Source: Clostridium chromiireducens | GTDB lineage: Bacteria; Bacillota; Clostridia; Clostridiales; Clostridiaceae | DNA: 37,184 nucleotides | Direction: 5' to 3' | Assembly: GCF_002029255.1 (NCBI RefSeq) | Contig: NZ_MZGT01000051.1 | Span: 1-37,184 of the forward strand | Part shown: positions 16,447 through 24,547 of the stretch, piece by piece | How positions within the stretch are numbered: position 1 is the first letter of the stretch | Layout: each line of letters opens with the position of its first letter | Notes under the pieces: model-generated | Databases searched by the model: none | Seen by the model: only the letters and a program-made list of their open reading frames with translations | What the model was told of the DNA's origin: nothing | Position numbers and translations under genes: made by a program

Positions 16447-17319
16447 ATGCGTAAATTCTGGGAAAGTATATATTGTCCAAATTATATTAGTGGATATAAC
16501 CCATTTATACTTAAAGGTATGAATAAAGCAATAGAGAGACTAGCTTTGGCTGTTAATAACAGACAAAAGATAGTTGTTTATGGTACATATAATGTTGATG
16601 GAATTTGTGCAGTTTCATCATTAATTCTTGTTCTAAGATATCTAAATGCAGATGTAGAGTATTTGATTTATGATAGGCAAGAAAATGATGCTGTAATAAA
16701 TTCGGTAGATATTAAGAATAATGTGGATTTTTTAGGAGCGGAACTTTTGATAACTTTAGGTGTAGGTTTGAAATCAAAAGAAGAAGTGGAGTTATGTAAA
16801 AAACTTGGCATTGATTTAATTATTCTTGAGAATGAAAAAAGTGAGCTTGTGAATGATTACATTTACATTAATCCTAATCAAAAGGGGTGCCAATATAGAT
16901 ATAAAGATTTATCGACAAGTGGTCTGGCATTTAAGCTTATGCAAGCAATAGCAATATACTATAATATGAAAAGCATAAATAAATATTTAGATTTAATACT
17001 TATTGGCATTCAGTGGACAAAAGTATCAGCTAGAGGCGAGAATGGCGTATTGATTAAAGAAGGAAATAAATTTTTAATGAATACAAATAATAATGGGTTA
17101 CGGTCGATAATAGAATTTAATGGTATAGAAGAATTTAATGATGATGGTATAAATAAAATAATTGAATTTATAATCCCGCCTATTGGTGCAGTAGGGGTTA
17201 TGGATAATGCTCGAATAGTTTTGGAGCTTTTAACCACAAATGATAAGGATAGATCAGATCAAATTGTTAAATATTTATATAGGTTAAAGAAAACTAATTC
17301 GTTGAAATATATAGATTAA
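16447..17319 (+). CDS. RecJ-derived DHH-family protein lacking the catalytic residues
   Basis: The 290-residue protein aligns by eye with the DHH half of RecJ nuclease: NPFILKGMNKAIERLALAV, IVVYGTYNVDG at 42-52, GAELLITLGVG at 97-107, GIDLIILENE at 121-130, INPNQKGCQYRYKDLSTSG at 141-159 and LDLILIGIQWTKVSA at 181-195. RecJ needs GDYDVDG, VDCGI, TDHH and SDIVPL at these places. Here motif I keeps one Asp of three (T47, N49, D51), motif II has Gly105, DHH is Glu128-Asn129-Glu130, and motif IV has Thr191. The DHHA1 and OB parts are absent (RecJ is usually about 570-800 residues). Yet the frame is intact, with its own promoter and a good GGAGG site, in the position recJ occupies in B. subtilis. 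It is probably a non-catalytic paralogue, not a nuclease. Confidence 0.85.
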   Translation: MRKFWESIYCPNYISGYNPFILKGMNKAIERLALAVNNRQKIVVYGTYNVDGICAVSSLILVLRYLNADVEYLIYDRQENDAVINSVDIKNNVDFLGAELLITLGVGLKSKEEVELCKKLGIDLIILENEKSELVNDYIYINPNQKGCQYRYKDLSTSGLAFKLMQAIAIYYNMKSINKYLDLILIGIQWTKVSARGENGVLIKEGNKFLMNTNNNGLRSIIEFNGIEEFNDDGINKIIEFIIPPIGAVGVMDNARIVLELLTTNDKDRSDQIVKYLYRLKKTNSLKYID

Positions 17320-17413
17320 GATTAGGTAGATGATTATTTAGCAATTAGTACATTAATTGAATATTAAATCATAAATTTGTGGTTAATAAATAAAGTGCTA
17401 TGGAGGAATTAAA

Positions 17414-17932
17414 ATGGATTTAAAAGAGAAAATAAGAGTAATTGAAAATTTTCCTAAGGAAGGTATAAGTTTTAAGGATATAACTACATTAATAGCCGAT
17501 GGTGAAGGCCTAAGGGAAGCTATAAATCAAATCGTAAATCATTTAAAAGATAAGAAAATTGATTTGATTGTTGGACCAGAAGCAAGAGGGTTTATTTTTG
17601 GCGTACCAGTCGCTTATGCCTTAGGAGTAGGATTTGTTCCTGTAAGAAAACCAGGAAAATTGCCAGGGGAAACTATTTCTGTTAACTACGGACTAGAGTA
17701 TGGTGAAGATACATTACAACTTCACAAAGATTCAATTAAGCCTGGTCAAAGAGTTGCTGTTGTTGATGATTTACTTGCTACTGGAGGAACAGTGGAAGGT
17801 GTTGCAAAATTAATAGAACAAGCAGGTGGAAAAGTTGTTTCATTAGATTTTGTGATTGAACTAACTGAACTTAAAGGAATAGACAAATTAGAAGGATACG
17901 ATGTATTATCGTTAGTAAAATATGATCTTTAA
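17414..17932 (+). CDS. apt: Adenine phosphoribosyltransferase
   Basis: The 172-residue protein makes AMP from adenine and PRPP (purine salvage, cytosol). Seen are the N-terminal [35 protein letters not shown] (the flexible catalytic loop region) and the PRPP-binding [11 protein letters not shown] at about 116-126. Length is normal. TATGGAGGAATT before the ATG is a strong ribosome site. It is 94 nt after the recJ-like gene with no terminator between them, and is followed by a terminator at 18022-18063. Confidence 0.97.
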   Translation: MDLKEKIRVIENFPKEGISFKDITTLIADGEGLREAINQIVNHLKDKKIDLIVGPEARGFIFGVPVAYALGVGFVPVRKPGKLPGETISVNYGLEYGEDTLQLHKDSIKPGQRVAVVDDLLATGGTVEGVAKLIEQAGGKVVSLDFVIELTELKGIDKLEGYDVLSLVKYDL

Positions 17933-18021
17933 ATTTTAGATTCTCGTCTGAATTTTAATTATTATTGTGAATTGCTCAATAATTTCATTTTTGAAAAGAG
18001 CCATATAGTTTAGTTATATAG

Positions 18022-18063
18022 AAAATAGTTCAAAGATATATATGTATTTTGAACTATTTTTTT
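18022..18063 (+). terminator. Intrinsic terminator after apt
   Basis: AAAATAGTTCAAA (18022-18034) is perfectly complementary to TTTGAACTATTTT (18048-18060), followed by TTT. Confidence 0.92.
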
Positions 18064-18083
18064 GAATATAAGTTAATGTCTTA

Positions 18084-18112
18084 TTGAAAATAATTCTAAA
18101 ATAATATATAAT
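18084..18112 (+). promoter_or_regulatory. Promoter for relA
   Basis: TTGAAA (18084-18089), 17 bp, TATAAT (18107-18112). The transcript should begin near 18119. Confidence 0.75.
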
Positions 18113-18124
18113 TATTAAAAAGTT

Positions 18125-18146
18125 AGGCTGGTTATAAAACCAGCCT
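18125..18146 (+). promoter_or_regulatory. Perfect hairpin at the 5' end of the relA transcript
   Basis: AGGCTGGTT (18125-18133) pairs with AACCAGCCT (18138-18146) around an ATAA loop, only a few bases after the predicted transcription start. The following sequence (TTTGAATTTACTTTT) is T-rich but broken. Confidence 0.7.
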
Positions 18147-18183
18147 TTGAATTTACTTTTAATGTAGAAGGAGAGTAATCCTT

Positions 18184-20400
18184 ATGATTGATAAATTATT
18201 GGAAAAGATCCATAATAATTGTAACAATGTTGATGTTAATATGGTAGAAAAGGCATATCATTTTGCGGAGAGTGCTCATAAGGATCAAAAGAGAGAATCA
18301 GGTGAACCTTATATCATTCATCCAATAGCAGTAGCAGAAATTTTAGCGGAATTAGGCATGGATACAAATACAATTGTTGCTGGATTATTGCATGATGTAA
18401 TAGAAGATACAGATTGTTCTTATGATGAAACAGTTAAACTTTTTAATGCGGAAATAGCAAATCTTGTAGAAGGCGTTACAAAGCTTACCAAACTTGGGGA
18501 AATGGAGTATAAAACTAAAGAAGAGCAGCAGGCGGATAATGTTAGAAAGATGCTACTTGCAATGGCTAAGGACATAAGAGTAATAATAATAAAATTAGCA
18601 GATAGATTGCACAATATGCGCACTCTTAAGTTTATGCCAGAGAAGAAGCAAAAAAATAAAGCAAAAGAGACTTTGGATATTTATGCACCATTAGCCCATA
18701 GATTAGGTATGTCTAAAATTAAATGGGAACTTGAAGATTTATGTTTTAGATATTTACATGATAAAGAATATTATGAGCTAGTAGACAGTATCGCTGAAAA
18801 AAGAGTTGAAAGAGAAACTTATACAAAAGATATAGTAAAAGATTTATACCAAAAGCTTGAAGCATCAGGAATTGAATCGGATATTGATGGAAGACCTAAG
18901 CATTTTTATAGTATCTATAAGAAAATGGTAAATAAGAACAAGAGTATTGAGCAGATTTTTGATTTAACAGCTATTAGAGTGTTAGTTCACTCTGTCAAAG
19001 ATTGTTATGGAGTTCTTGGTATTGTTCACACCATATATAGACCAATTCCAGGGCGGTTTAAAGATTATATTGCTATGCCCAAGCCTAATATGTATCAATC
19101 ATTACATACTACTGTAATTGGACCTCAAGGTAAGACGTTTGAAATTCAAATAAGAACATTTGAAATGCATAAAACAGCAGAATATGGAATTGCCGCACAT
19201 TGGAAGTATAAAGAAGGAGATGCAGGAAAAGCAGAACAAGATAAGCAAAAAGATTTTGAGAAGAAACTTGTATGGCTTAGAGATATGCTTGAATGGCAAA
19301 AGGAAACTTCAGATGCGGAGGAATTTATTGAAGGGTTTAAAATAGATTTATTTTCAGATGAAGTGTTTGTATTTACACCAAAGGGGGTTGTAATAAACTT
19401 ATGTACTAATGCAACACCTATAGATTTCGCATATAGAATACATACTGATATAGGAAATAAGTGCATAGGGGCTAAAGTTAACGGAAAAATAGTTCCTCTT
19501 GATTATACACTTAAGACTGGAGAAATTGTTGAAATATTAACATCACCTAATGCAAAAGGTCCGAATATGGATTGGTTAAATATTGCAAAAAGTAATCAAT
19601 CAAAGAGTAAAATAAAACTTTGGTTTAAAAAAGCTAAAAAAGAGGAAAATATAATCAAAGGGAAAGAGCTTTTAGAAAAAGAATTAAAGAAGCAAGGTGT
19701 TAACTATAACGATATTGCTAAAGGTGAATTTTATGAGAAACTAATAAAAAGATATAATATTCACTCAATGGATGATTTATATGCTTTAATTGGTATTGGA
19801 GGTTTTTCAGTATCAACTCTTATTGTAAGACTTAAAGAAGACAATGGAATAGGTGTAGATAAAGCAAGCAAGGAAAAAGAAAATAAAGAGATTTTAAGTA
19901 AAAGCATTGAGGAGCAAATTGCAAAAACAGCAAGACAGAAAGAACATAATAGTTATGGAATAACAGTAAAAGGTGAAGATAACCTCATGGTTAGATTTGC
20001 AAAATGCTGCAGTCCAGTTCCTGGAGATGAAATTTTAGGGTACATAACTAAGGGTAGAGGTGTATCAGTACATAGAAAAGATTGTAGTAACTTACAAAAT
20101 CTTATTGATACGGATGCAGATAGAGTTGTAGAAGTTAATTGGGGTTCAGCACAAGGAACATCTTATTTTGCTGAAATTCAAGTTCAAGCTGATGATAGAG
20201 AAGGATTACTTGCTGATATAATGAGTGTTATAACAGAACTTAAGCTGCAATTAAGTGCTGTAAATGCAAATTTATCTAAACAGGGTTCCGCAATAATTAA
20301 TGTTAAATTAAAGATTACATCAATAGATAGTTTAAAAGATTTAATGAAGAGAATTAAAAGATTAAAAGGCGTAGTAGATGTATATAGAGTTAATAGTTAA
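18184..20400 (+). CDS. relA: Bifunctional (p)ppGpp synthetase/hydrolase (Rel)
   Basis: The 738-residue Rel enzyme is full length with all domains. The HD hydrolase has HPIAV at 46 and LLHDVIEDTD at 68-77, later IKLADRLHNMRTL. The synthetase has GRPKHFYSIYKKM, FDLTAIRVLV, YGVLGIVHTIY and KDYIAMPKPNMYQSLHTTV. TGS follows from about 395 (VFTPKGVVINL, ATPIDFAYRIHTDIGNKCIGAKVNGK), then the helical and cysteine region (RFAKCCSPVPGDEILGYI, HRKDC) and a C-terminal ACT domain (EIQVQADDREGLLADIMSVI). With the HD residues present it should both make and degrade (p)ppGpp. It has its own promoter and a leader hairpin; dtd follows at 36 nt. Confidence 0.97.
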   Translation: MIDKLLEKIHNNCNNVDVNMVEKAYHFAESAHKDQKRESGEPYIIHPIAVAEILAELGMDTNTIVAGLLHDVIEDTDCSYDETVKLFNAEIANLVEGVTKLTKLGEMEYKTKEEQQADNVRKMLLAMAKDIRVIIIKLADRLHNMRTLKFMPEKKQKNKAKETLDIYAPLAHRLGMSKIKWELEDLCFRYLHDKEYYELVDSIAEKRVERETYTKDIVKDLYQKLEASGIESDIDGRPKHFYSIYKKMVNKNKSIEQIFDLTAIRVLVHSVKDCYGVLGIVHTIYRPIPGRFKDYIAMPKPNMYQSLHTTVIGPQGKTFEIQIRTFEMHKTAEYGIAAHWKYKEGDAGKAEQDKQKDFEKKLVWLRDMLEWQKETSDAEEFIEGFKIDLFSDEVFVFTPKGVVINLCTNATPIDFAYRIHTDIGNKCIGAKVNGKIVPLDYTLKTGEIVEILTSPNAKGPNMDWLNIAKSNQSKSKIKLWFKKAKKEENIIKGKELLEKELKKQGVNYNDIAKGEFYEKLIKRYNIHSMDDLYALIGIGGFSVSTLIVRLKEDNGIGVDKASKEKENKEILSKSIEEQIAKTARQKEHNSYGITVKGEDNLMVRFAKCCSPVPGDEILGYITKGRGVSVHRKDCSNLQNLIDTDADRVVEVNWGSAQGTSYFAEIQVQADDREGLLADIMSVITELKLQLSAVNANLSKQGSAIINVKLKITSIDSLKDLMKRIKRLKGVVDVYRVNS

Positions 20401-20436
20401 AAATACGATGCTATAATTTAAGAAAGGTGAGATAAC

Positions 20437-20886
20437 ATGAGAGCAGTAGTGCAAAGAGTGAGCTCATCGAGTGTTACAGTTGATGGAAATATAATTGGAG
20501 AGATAGGAATTGGATTTAATGTACTTATAGGAATATCTAAGGAAGATACTTTAGAAGATTTAAAGTATATAAAAGATAAAATTATTAATTTAAGAGTATT
20601 TCATGATGAAAATGATAAAATGAACTTATCTTTATTAGATATTAAAGGTGAAATATTAGTTATATCTCAATTTACACTATATGGCGATTGCAGAAAAGGC
20701 CGAAGACCGAATTTTATGGAAGCACTAGGTGGGGAAGAGGCTAATAAACTATATGAAGAGTTTGTGAAACTTCTTAAGGAGTCAGATTTAAAGATTGAAT
20801 GTGGTGAATTTGGTGCAGATATGAAAGTTCAAATTAATAATGATGGACCGGTGACCATATTATTAGATAGTAAAAGAAATTTTTAG
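20437..20886 (+). CDS. dtd: D-aminoacyl-tRNA deacylase
   Basis: The 149-residue protein starts MRAVVQRVSSSSVTVDG, exactly the Dtd N-terminus, and carries SQFTLYGDCRKGRRPNF (about 79-95) and the C-terminal NDGPVTILLDSK, which with the SQFTL motif forms the dimer active site. It removes D-amino acids (and glycine) wrongly attached to tRNA. The relA-dtd order is common in Firmicutes. AAAGGTGAG precedes the ATG. Just after the stop, AGACATAT/ATATGTCT (20885-20892/20906-20913) forms a hairpin that overlaps the stop codon and lies before the next ribosome site. Confidence 0.97.
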   Translation: MRAVVQRVSSSSVTVDGNIIGEIGIGFNVLIGISKEDTLEDLKYIKDKIINLRVFHDENDKMNLSLLDIKGEILVISQFTLYGDCRKGRRPNFMEALGGEEANKLYEEFVKLLKESDLKIECGEFGADMKVQINNDGPVTILLDSKRNF

Positions 20887-20929
20887 ACATATGAAATTAT
20901 CGTTTATATGTCTTTAGGAGGAATTAAAG

Positions 20930-21526
20930 TTGATTATAAAAACAATTATAGCTGGAATGTATGAGGAAAATTGTTATTTAGTAATGGATGAAGATACTAA
21001 GGAACTTGGAATTATAGATCCAGGTGGACAGGCGAAAGTAATAGCTGAAAAAGTTCGAAATTTAGGAGGAAAAGCTAAATTTATTCTTTTAACTCATGGA
21101 CATAGTGATCATGTAGATGGTGTAGTTGATTTAATGGATGAATTAAATGTTCCTTTTTATATTCATAAAGCAGAAGAGGAATTCATGCAAAATGATAATT
21201 ATGTGTTTGGGTCATTACCTAAAACTGCAGAATATTTAAAAGAAGGAGATACTCTAAAATTAGGGAAAAATACTATAAAGGTTATTGAAACGCCAGGGCA
21301 TACTCCAGGCGGAATCTGTTTCTTAATAAATGATAAACTATTTACAGGTGATACTCTTTTCCAAGGATCTATTGGAAGAAGTGATTTTCCAGGTGGAAAT
21401 GGAATGAAGCTTGTTAAGAATATAAAAGATAAATTAATACCTTTAGGGGATAATATTGAAGTTTACCCAGGGCATGGAGGAGCATCTACTATAGGTTACG
21501 AAAAGAGAATGAATCCATTTTTATAA
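20930..21526 (+). CDS. MBL-fold metallo-hydrolase (glyoxalase II-like)
   Basis: The 198-residue metallo-beta-lactamase-fold protein starts at TTG, 8 nt after AGGAGG. Metal-binding motifs are THGHSDHVDG at about 55-64 (HxHxDH), GHTPGG, LFTGDTLF and PGHGG. ENCYLV near the N-terminus and GDTLFQGSIGRSDFPGGN place it in the YcbL-like group of hydroxyacylglutathione hydrolase relatives, usually single-domain thioester hydrolases. The true substrate is unknown. It is in the relA-dtd transcript and is followed by a terminator 8 nt after its stop. Confidence 0.92.
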   Translation: MIIKTIIAGMYEENCYLVMDEDTKELGIIDPGGQAKVIAEKVRNLGGKAKFILLTHGHSDHVDGVVDLMDELNVPFYIHKAEEEFMQNDNYVFGSLPKTAEYLKEGDTLKLGKNTIKVIETPGHTPGGICFLINDKLFTGDTLFQGSIGRSDFPGGNGMKLVKNIKDKLIPLGDNIEVYPGHGGASTIGYEKRMNPFL

Positions 21527-21533
21527 AGATATG

Positions 21534-21559
21534 ATGTGCAATTTATTTGCACATTTTTT
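21534..21559 (+). terminator. Intrinsic terminator directly in front of hemZ
   Basis: ATGTGCAA (21534-21541) pairs with TTGCACAT (21547-21554) around TTTAT, then a T run to 21559. It ends only two bases before the hemZ Shine-Dalgarno (AGGGAG, 21561-21566). Confidence 0.85.
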
Positions 21560-21571
21560 AAGGGAGCAATG

Positions 21572-22996
21572 ATGGAAGTAAAAATTAATTTAAATAATCT
21601 TAAATATAGATACGAAGTATATCAATTATTTAACGTGTACTATCCAATGAAAGAAATTCAATTTGTTGATTTAGAAGAAGCAAATTTCATTTGTTATATT
21701 GATGAAAAAAATTTGAGGTTTAAATACGAAGATTATTGCGAAGAAGAATCTTTAGGAGAAGATATCAAGAATTCTCTTAGAAGATTTCTTTTTCTGTGTT
21801 TAAGGAATATAACTCATGATATATATCCTTGGGGTATATTAATTGGAATAAGACCTTCTAAAATAGCGTTAAAATTACTTAAAGAAGGCAATAATGAAGA
21901 AGAAGTAATCGAAATATTTAAAGATAAGTATTTAGCTCATGAAGAGAAGTCGAGATTATGTATTGAGGTAGCAAAAGCTGAAGAAAGAATAGTTAATAAA
22001 GATAAGAACAATATTGCAATTTATATTGGAATGGCATTTTGTCCTACAAAATGTCTTTATTGTTCCTTTACATCAAATCCGATAGGTGTTCATAAAAAAT
22101 TAGTAATGCCATACCTTGATGCGTTGACAAAAGAAATTAAGGGTATTAGCGGATATGTAAAAGAAAAAAAGCTTAATATCGAATCAGTATATTTTGGTGG
22201 AGGAACACCAACAGCAGTAAATGATGATGAATTTGCTATGATAATGAAAGAAATTTATGACAATTTTATTAAAAGTAGTAATGTAAAAGAATTTACAGTT
22301 GAATGTGGAAGACCTGATACGTTAACTAAAAATAAGCTTGAAATTATGAAAGAATGTAATGTAGATAGAATTAGCATCAATCCTCAATCAATGAATGATA
22401 AAACATTAAAGTTAATCGGGAGAACTCATTCTTCTGAGGATATTAAGGAAAAATTCAAATTAGCAAGGGAACTTGGTTTTGATAATATTAATATGGATAT
22501 AATTATTGGGCTTCCAGGTGAAAGACATGAAGATGTCATTAATACAAAAAACGAATTGATAAAATTAAGACCAGATAGTATAACAGTACACGGGTTAGCG
22601 TTAAAACGTGGGTCAAGGATGTATGAAGAATTCATTCTTAAAAAGGGCATTGAAATTACATCACAAGAAGAGATTATAGAGATGTATAATGAAAGTAAGC
22701 ATTTAGCGGAATATCTAGGCATTTTACCATATTATATGTATAGACAAAAAAATATGGTTGGAAATATGGAGAATTTAGGGTATGCTAAAGAGGGTAAAGA
22801 ATGCATTTACAATATTCAAATGATTGAAGAAAGACAAACAATTATAGCACTCGGAGCAGCTGCTGTGAGTAAAGTGGTATTTTTAGATGAAGATAGGCTA
22901 GAAAGATTTCCTAATTTAAAAGACCTTCATGAATATATATCAAGAATAGATGAAATGATTGAGGGAAAAAAGAAATTATTAGATACTTTATATTAA
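21572..22996 (+). CDS. hemZ: Coproporphyrinogen dehydrogenase-like radical SAM enzyme HemZ
   Basis: The protein is 474 residues from the chosen start. An N-terminal domain of about 150 residues (with YPWGILIGIRPSKIALKLL) precedes the radical SAM core: AFCPTKCLYCSFTSNPIG (CxxxCxxC), then YFGGGTPTAV, ECGRPDTLTKNKL, RISINPQSMNDKTLKLIGR and DIIIGLPGE. This is the HemN/HemZ family, with the CSF form of the motif typical of HemZ. It is annotated as oxygen-independent coproporphyrinogen oxidase in clostridia, though activity is not proven for many members. The frame is open from GTG 21536, inside a terminator; AGGGAG at 21561-21566 supports ATG 21572. Confidence 0.9.
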   Translation: MEVKINLNNLKYRYEVYQLFNVYYPMKEIQFVDLEEANFICYIDEKNLRFKYEDYCEEESLGEDIKNSLRRFLFLCLRNITHDIYPWGILIGIRPSKIALKLLKEGNNEEEVIEIFKDKYLAHEEKSRLCIEVAKAEERIVNKDKNNIAIYIGMAFCPTKCLYCSFTSNPIGVHKKLVMPYLDALTKEIKGISGYVKEKKLNIESVYFGGGTPTAVNDDEFAMIMKEIYDNFIKSSNVKEFTVECGRPDTLTKNKLEIMKECNVDRISINPQSMNDKTLKLIGRTHSSEDIKEKFKLARELGFDNINMDIIIGLPGERHEDVINTKNELIKLRPDSITVHGLALKRGSRMYEEFILKKGIEITSQEEIIEMYNESKHLAEYLGILPYYMYRQKNMVGNMENLGYAKEGKECIYNIQMIEERQTIIALGAAAVSKVVFLDEDRLERFPNLKDLHEYISRIDEMIEGKKKLLDTLY

Positions 22997-23127
22997 CAAC
23001 TGGGTATATTTGTAATATTAAAGCATAATGGTAATTTTGAACTTTCAAATTTTAAATAAATAATGTACAATTGTCTATGGATAATTATACATATGGGAAT
23101 AATATGCATATTCTAAGAAAATATTTG

Positions 23128-23184
23128 CTTTTAATAAGAAAGTTTATTTAGGCTAAAAAATCTAATTAAGAACTTTATTAAAAG
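23128..23184 (+). promoter_or_regulatory. Stem-loop in the region before hisS
   Basis: CTTTTAATAA (23128-23137) is complementary to TTATTAAAAG (23175-23184), with a GAA bulge before AGTT/AACT extension. No T-box consensus is seen. The sequence is very AT-rich, so the meaning is unclear. Confidence 0.35.
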
Positions 23185-23254
23185 TAAGCAGTTAATTGCA
23201 TGAAATAGTGTTATAAATATTAACTGTATTAAACTGGTTGGGAGGAACTAAAAA

Positions 23255-24508
23255 ATGGCAATGGAAATGCAAGCACCTAAAGGGACTAAAGATATGTTAC
23301 CTGAAGATGCATATAAGTGGCAATATATTGAAAGTGTGTTCAGAAAGGTTGCTAAAACTTACGGAATAAGAGAAATAAGAACGCCTATGTTCGAGCATAC
23401 AGAATTATTTTTAAGAAGTGTTGGGGATACTACCGACATAGTTCAAAAGGAAATGTACACTTTCAATGATAAAGGAGATAGAAGTATAACATTAAAACCA
23501 GAAGGAACTGCCTCAGCAGTTAGAGCATTTGTAGAAAATAGATTATTTAATGAAGCTCAACCTACAAAGTTATATTATATAACTCCCGCTTTTAGATATG
23601 AAAATGTACAAAAAGGAAGACTTAGACAATTTCATCAATGTGGATTGGAAGTTTTTGGTTCAAATGCAGCTTCAATGGATGCAGAAGTTATAGCAGTTGC
23701 CATGGATACTTTAAAGGAATTGGGTTTAAAGAGTTTAAGTTTAAATATAAATAATTTAGGATGCCCAAGTTGTAGACCTAAATATAATGAAGCACTAAAG
23801 AAATTTTTAGCTGAAAATTATGATGGACTTTGTGATACGTGTAAAACTAGATTTGAAAAAAATCCTATGAGAATCTTAGATTGTAAAGAAAAGAAATGTC
23901 ATGAAATCACAAAAAATGCTCCAACAATTTTAGAGTATGTATGTGAAGAATGTGAAACACACTTTAATAAAGTTAAAGAATATTTAGATATTTTAGGTCT
24001 TCCATATACAATAGATCCAGGTATAGTAAGAGGATTAGATTATTATACTAAAACTATATTTGAAATTCTAACTTCAGATTTCACAGTATGCGGTGGAGGA
24101 AGATATGATAAGCTTATTGAAGAACTTGGTGGTCCTGATATGCCAGCAGTTGGATTTGGTATGGGAGTAGAAAGATTAATTATGACTCTAGAAAAAGAAA
24201 ATATAGAAATACCTAAGGAAAACTTATTTGATTTATATATTGGTGCTAGAGGGGAAGAAGAAAGCAAGTATGCATTTAAGTTAGCTAGCAGTTTAAGATC
24301 TCTAGGTGTTAAGTGCGAAATAAATCACATGGGCAGAAGTGTAAAAGCCGAAATGAAATATGCTAATAAAATAGGTGCAGCCTTTACTACTATTTTAGGT
24401 GAAGATGAATTAACAAATAAAAAAATTAACCTAAAGAGAATGAGTGATGGCGAAATATTTGAAGTGTCATTAGATGACTTAGATGAAATTGCAAAAACAC
24501 TTAAGTAA
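23255..24508 (+). CDS. hisS: Histidyl-tRNA synthetase
   Basis: The 417-residue class II synthetase has motif 1 region [35 protein letters not shown], motif 2 [25 protein letters not shown] (about 112-136), the histidine-binding [12 protein letters not shown], and motif 3 [12 protein letters not shown] cysteine group (CPSCRP, CDTC, CKEKKC, CEEC) in the insertion domain, as in other clostridial HisRS, may bind zinc. A C-terminal anticodon-binding domain follows. The ATG is 9 nt after GGGAGG. aspS follows after 39 nt, so the two are an operon. No T-box leader is visible. Confidence 0.97.
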   Translation: MAMEMQAPKGTKDMLPEDAYKWQYIESVFRKVAKTYGIREIRTPMFEHTELFLRSVGDTTDIVQKEMYTFNDKGDRSITLKPEGTASAVRAFVENRLFNEAQPTKLYYITPAFRYENVQKGRLRQFHQCGLEVFGSNAASMDAEVIAVAMDTLKELGLKSLSLNINNLGCPSCRPKYNEALKKFLAENYDGLCDTCKTRFEKNPMRILDCKEKKCHEITKNAPTILEYVCEECETHFNKVKEYLDILGLPYTIDPGIVRGLDYYTKTIFEILTSDFTVCGGGRYDKLIEELGGPDMPAVGFGMGVERLIMTLEKENIEIPKENLFDLYIGARGEEESKYAFKLASSLRSLGVKCEINHMGRSVKAEMKYANKIGAAFTTILGEDELTNKKINLKRMSDGEIFEVSLDDLDEIAKTLK

Positions 24509-24547
24509 TTAATAGTTTATAAAAAGAACCAAGGGAGGATTTTAGTA

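Noticed and set aside
22997..23254. T-box leader for hisS-aspS
   Set aside because: No AGGGTGGNACCGCG-like sequence and no strong terminator or antiterminator pair is present; only an AT-rich stem-loop is visible.
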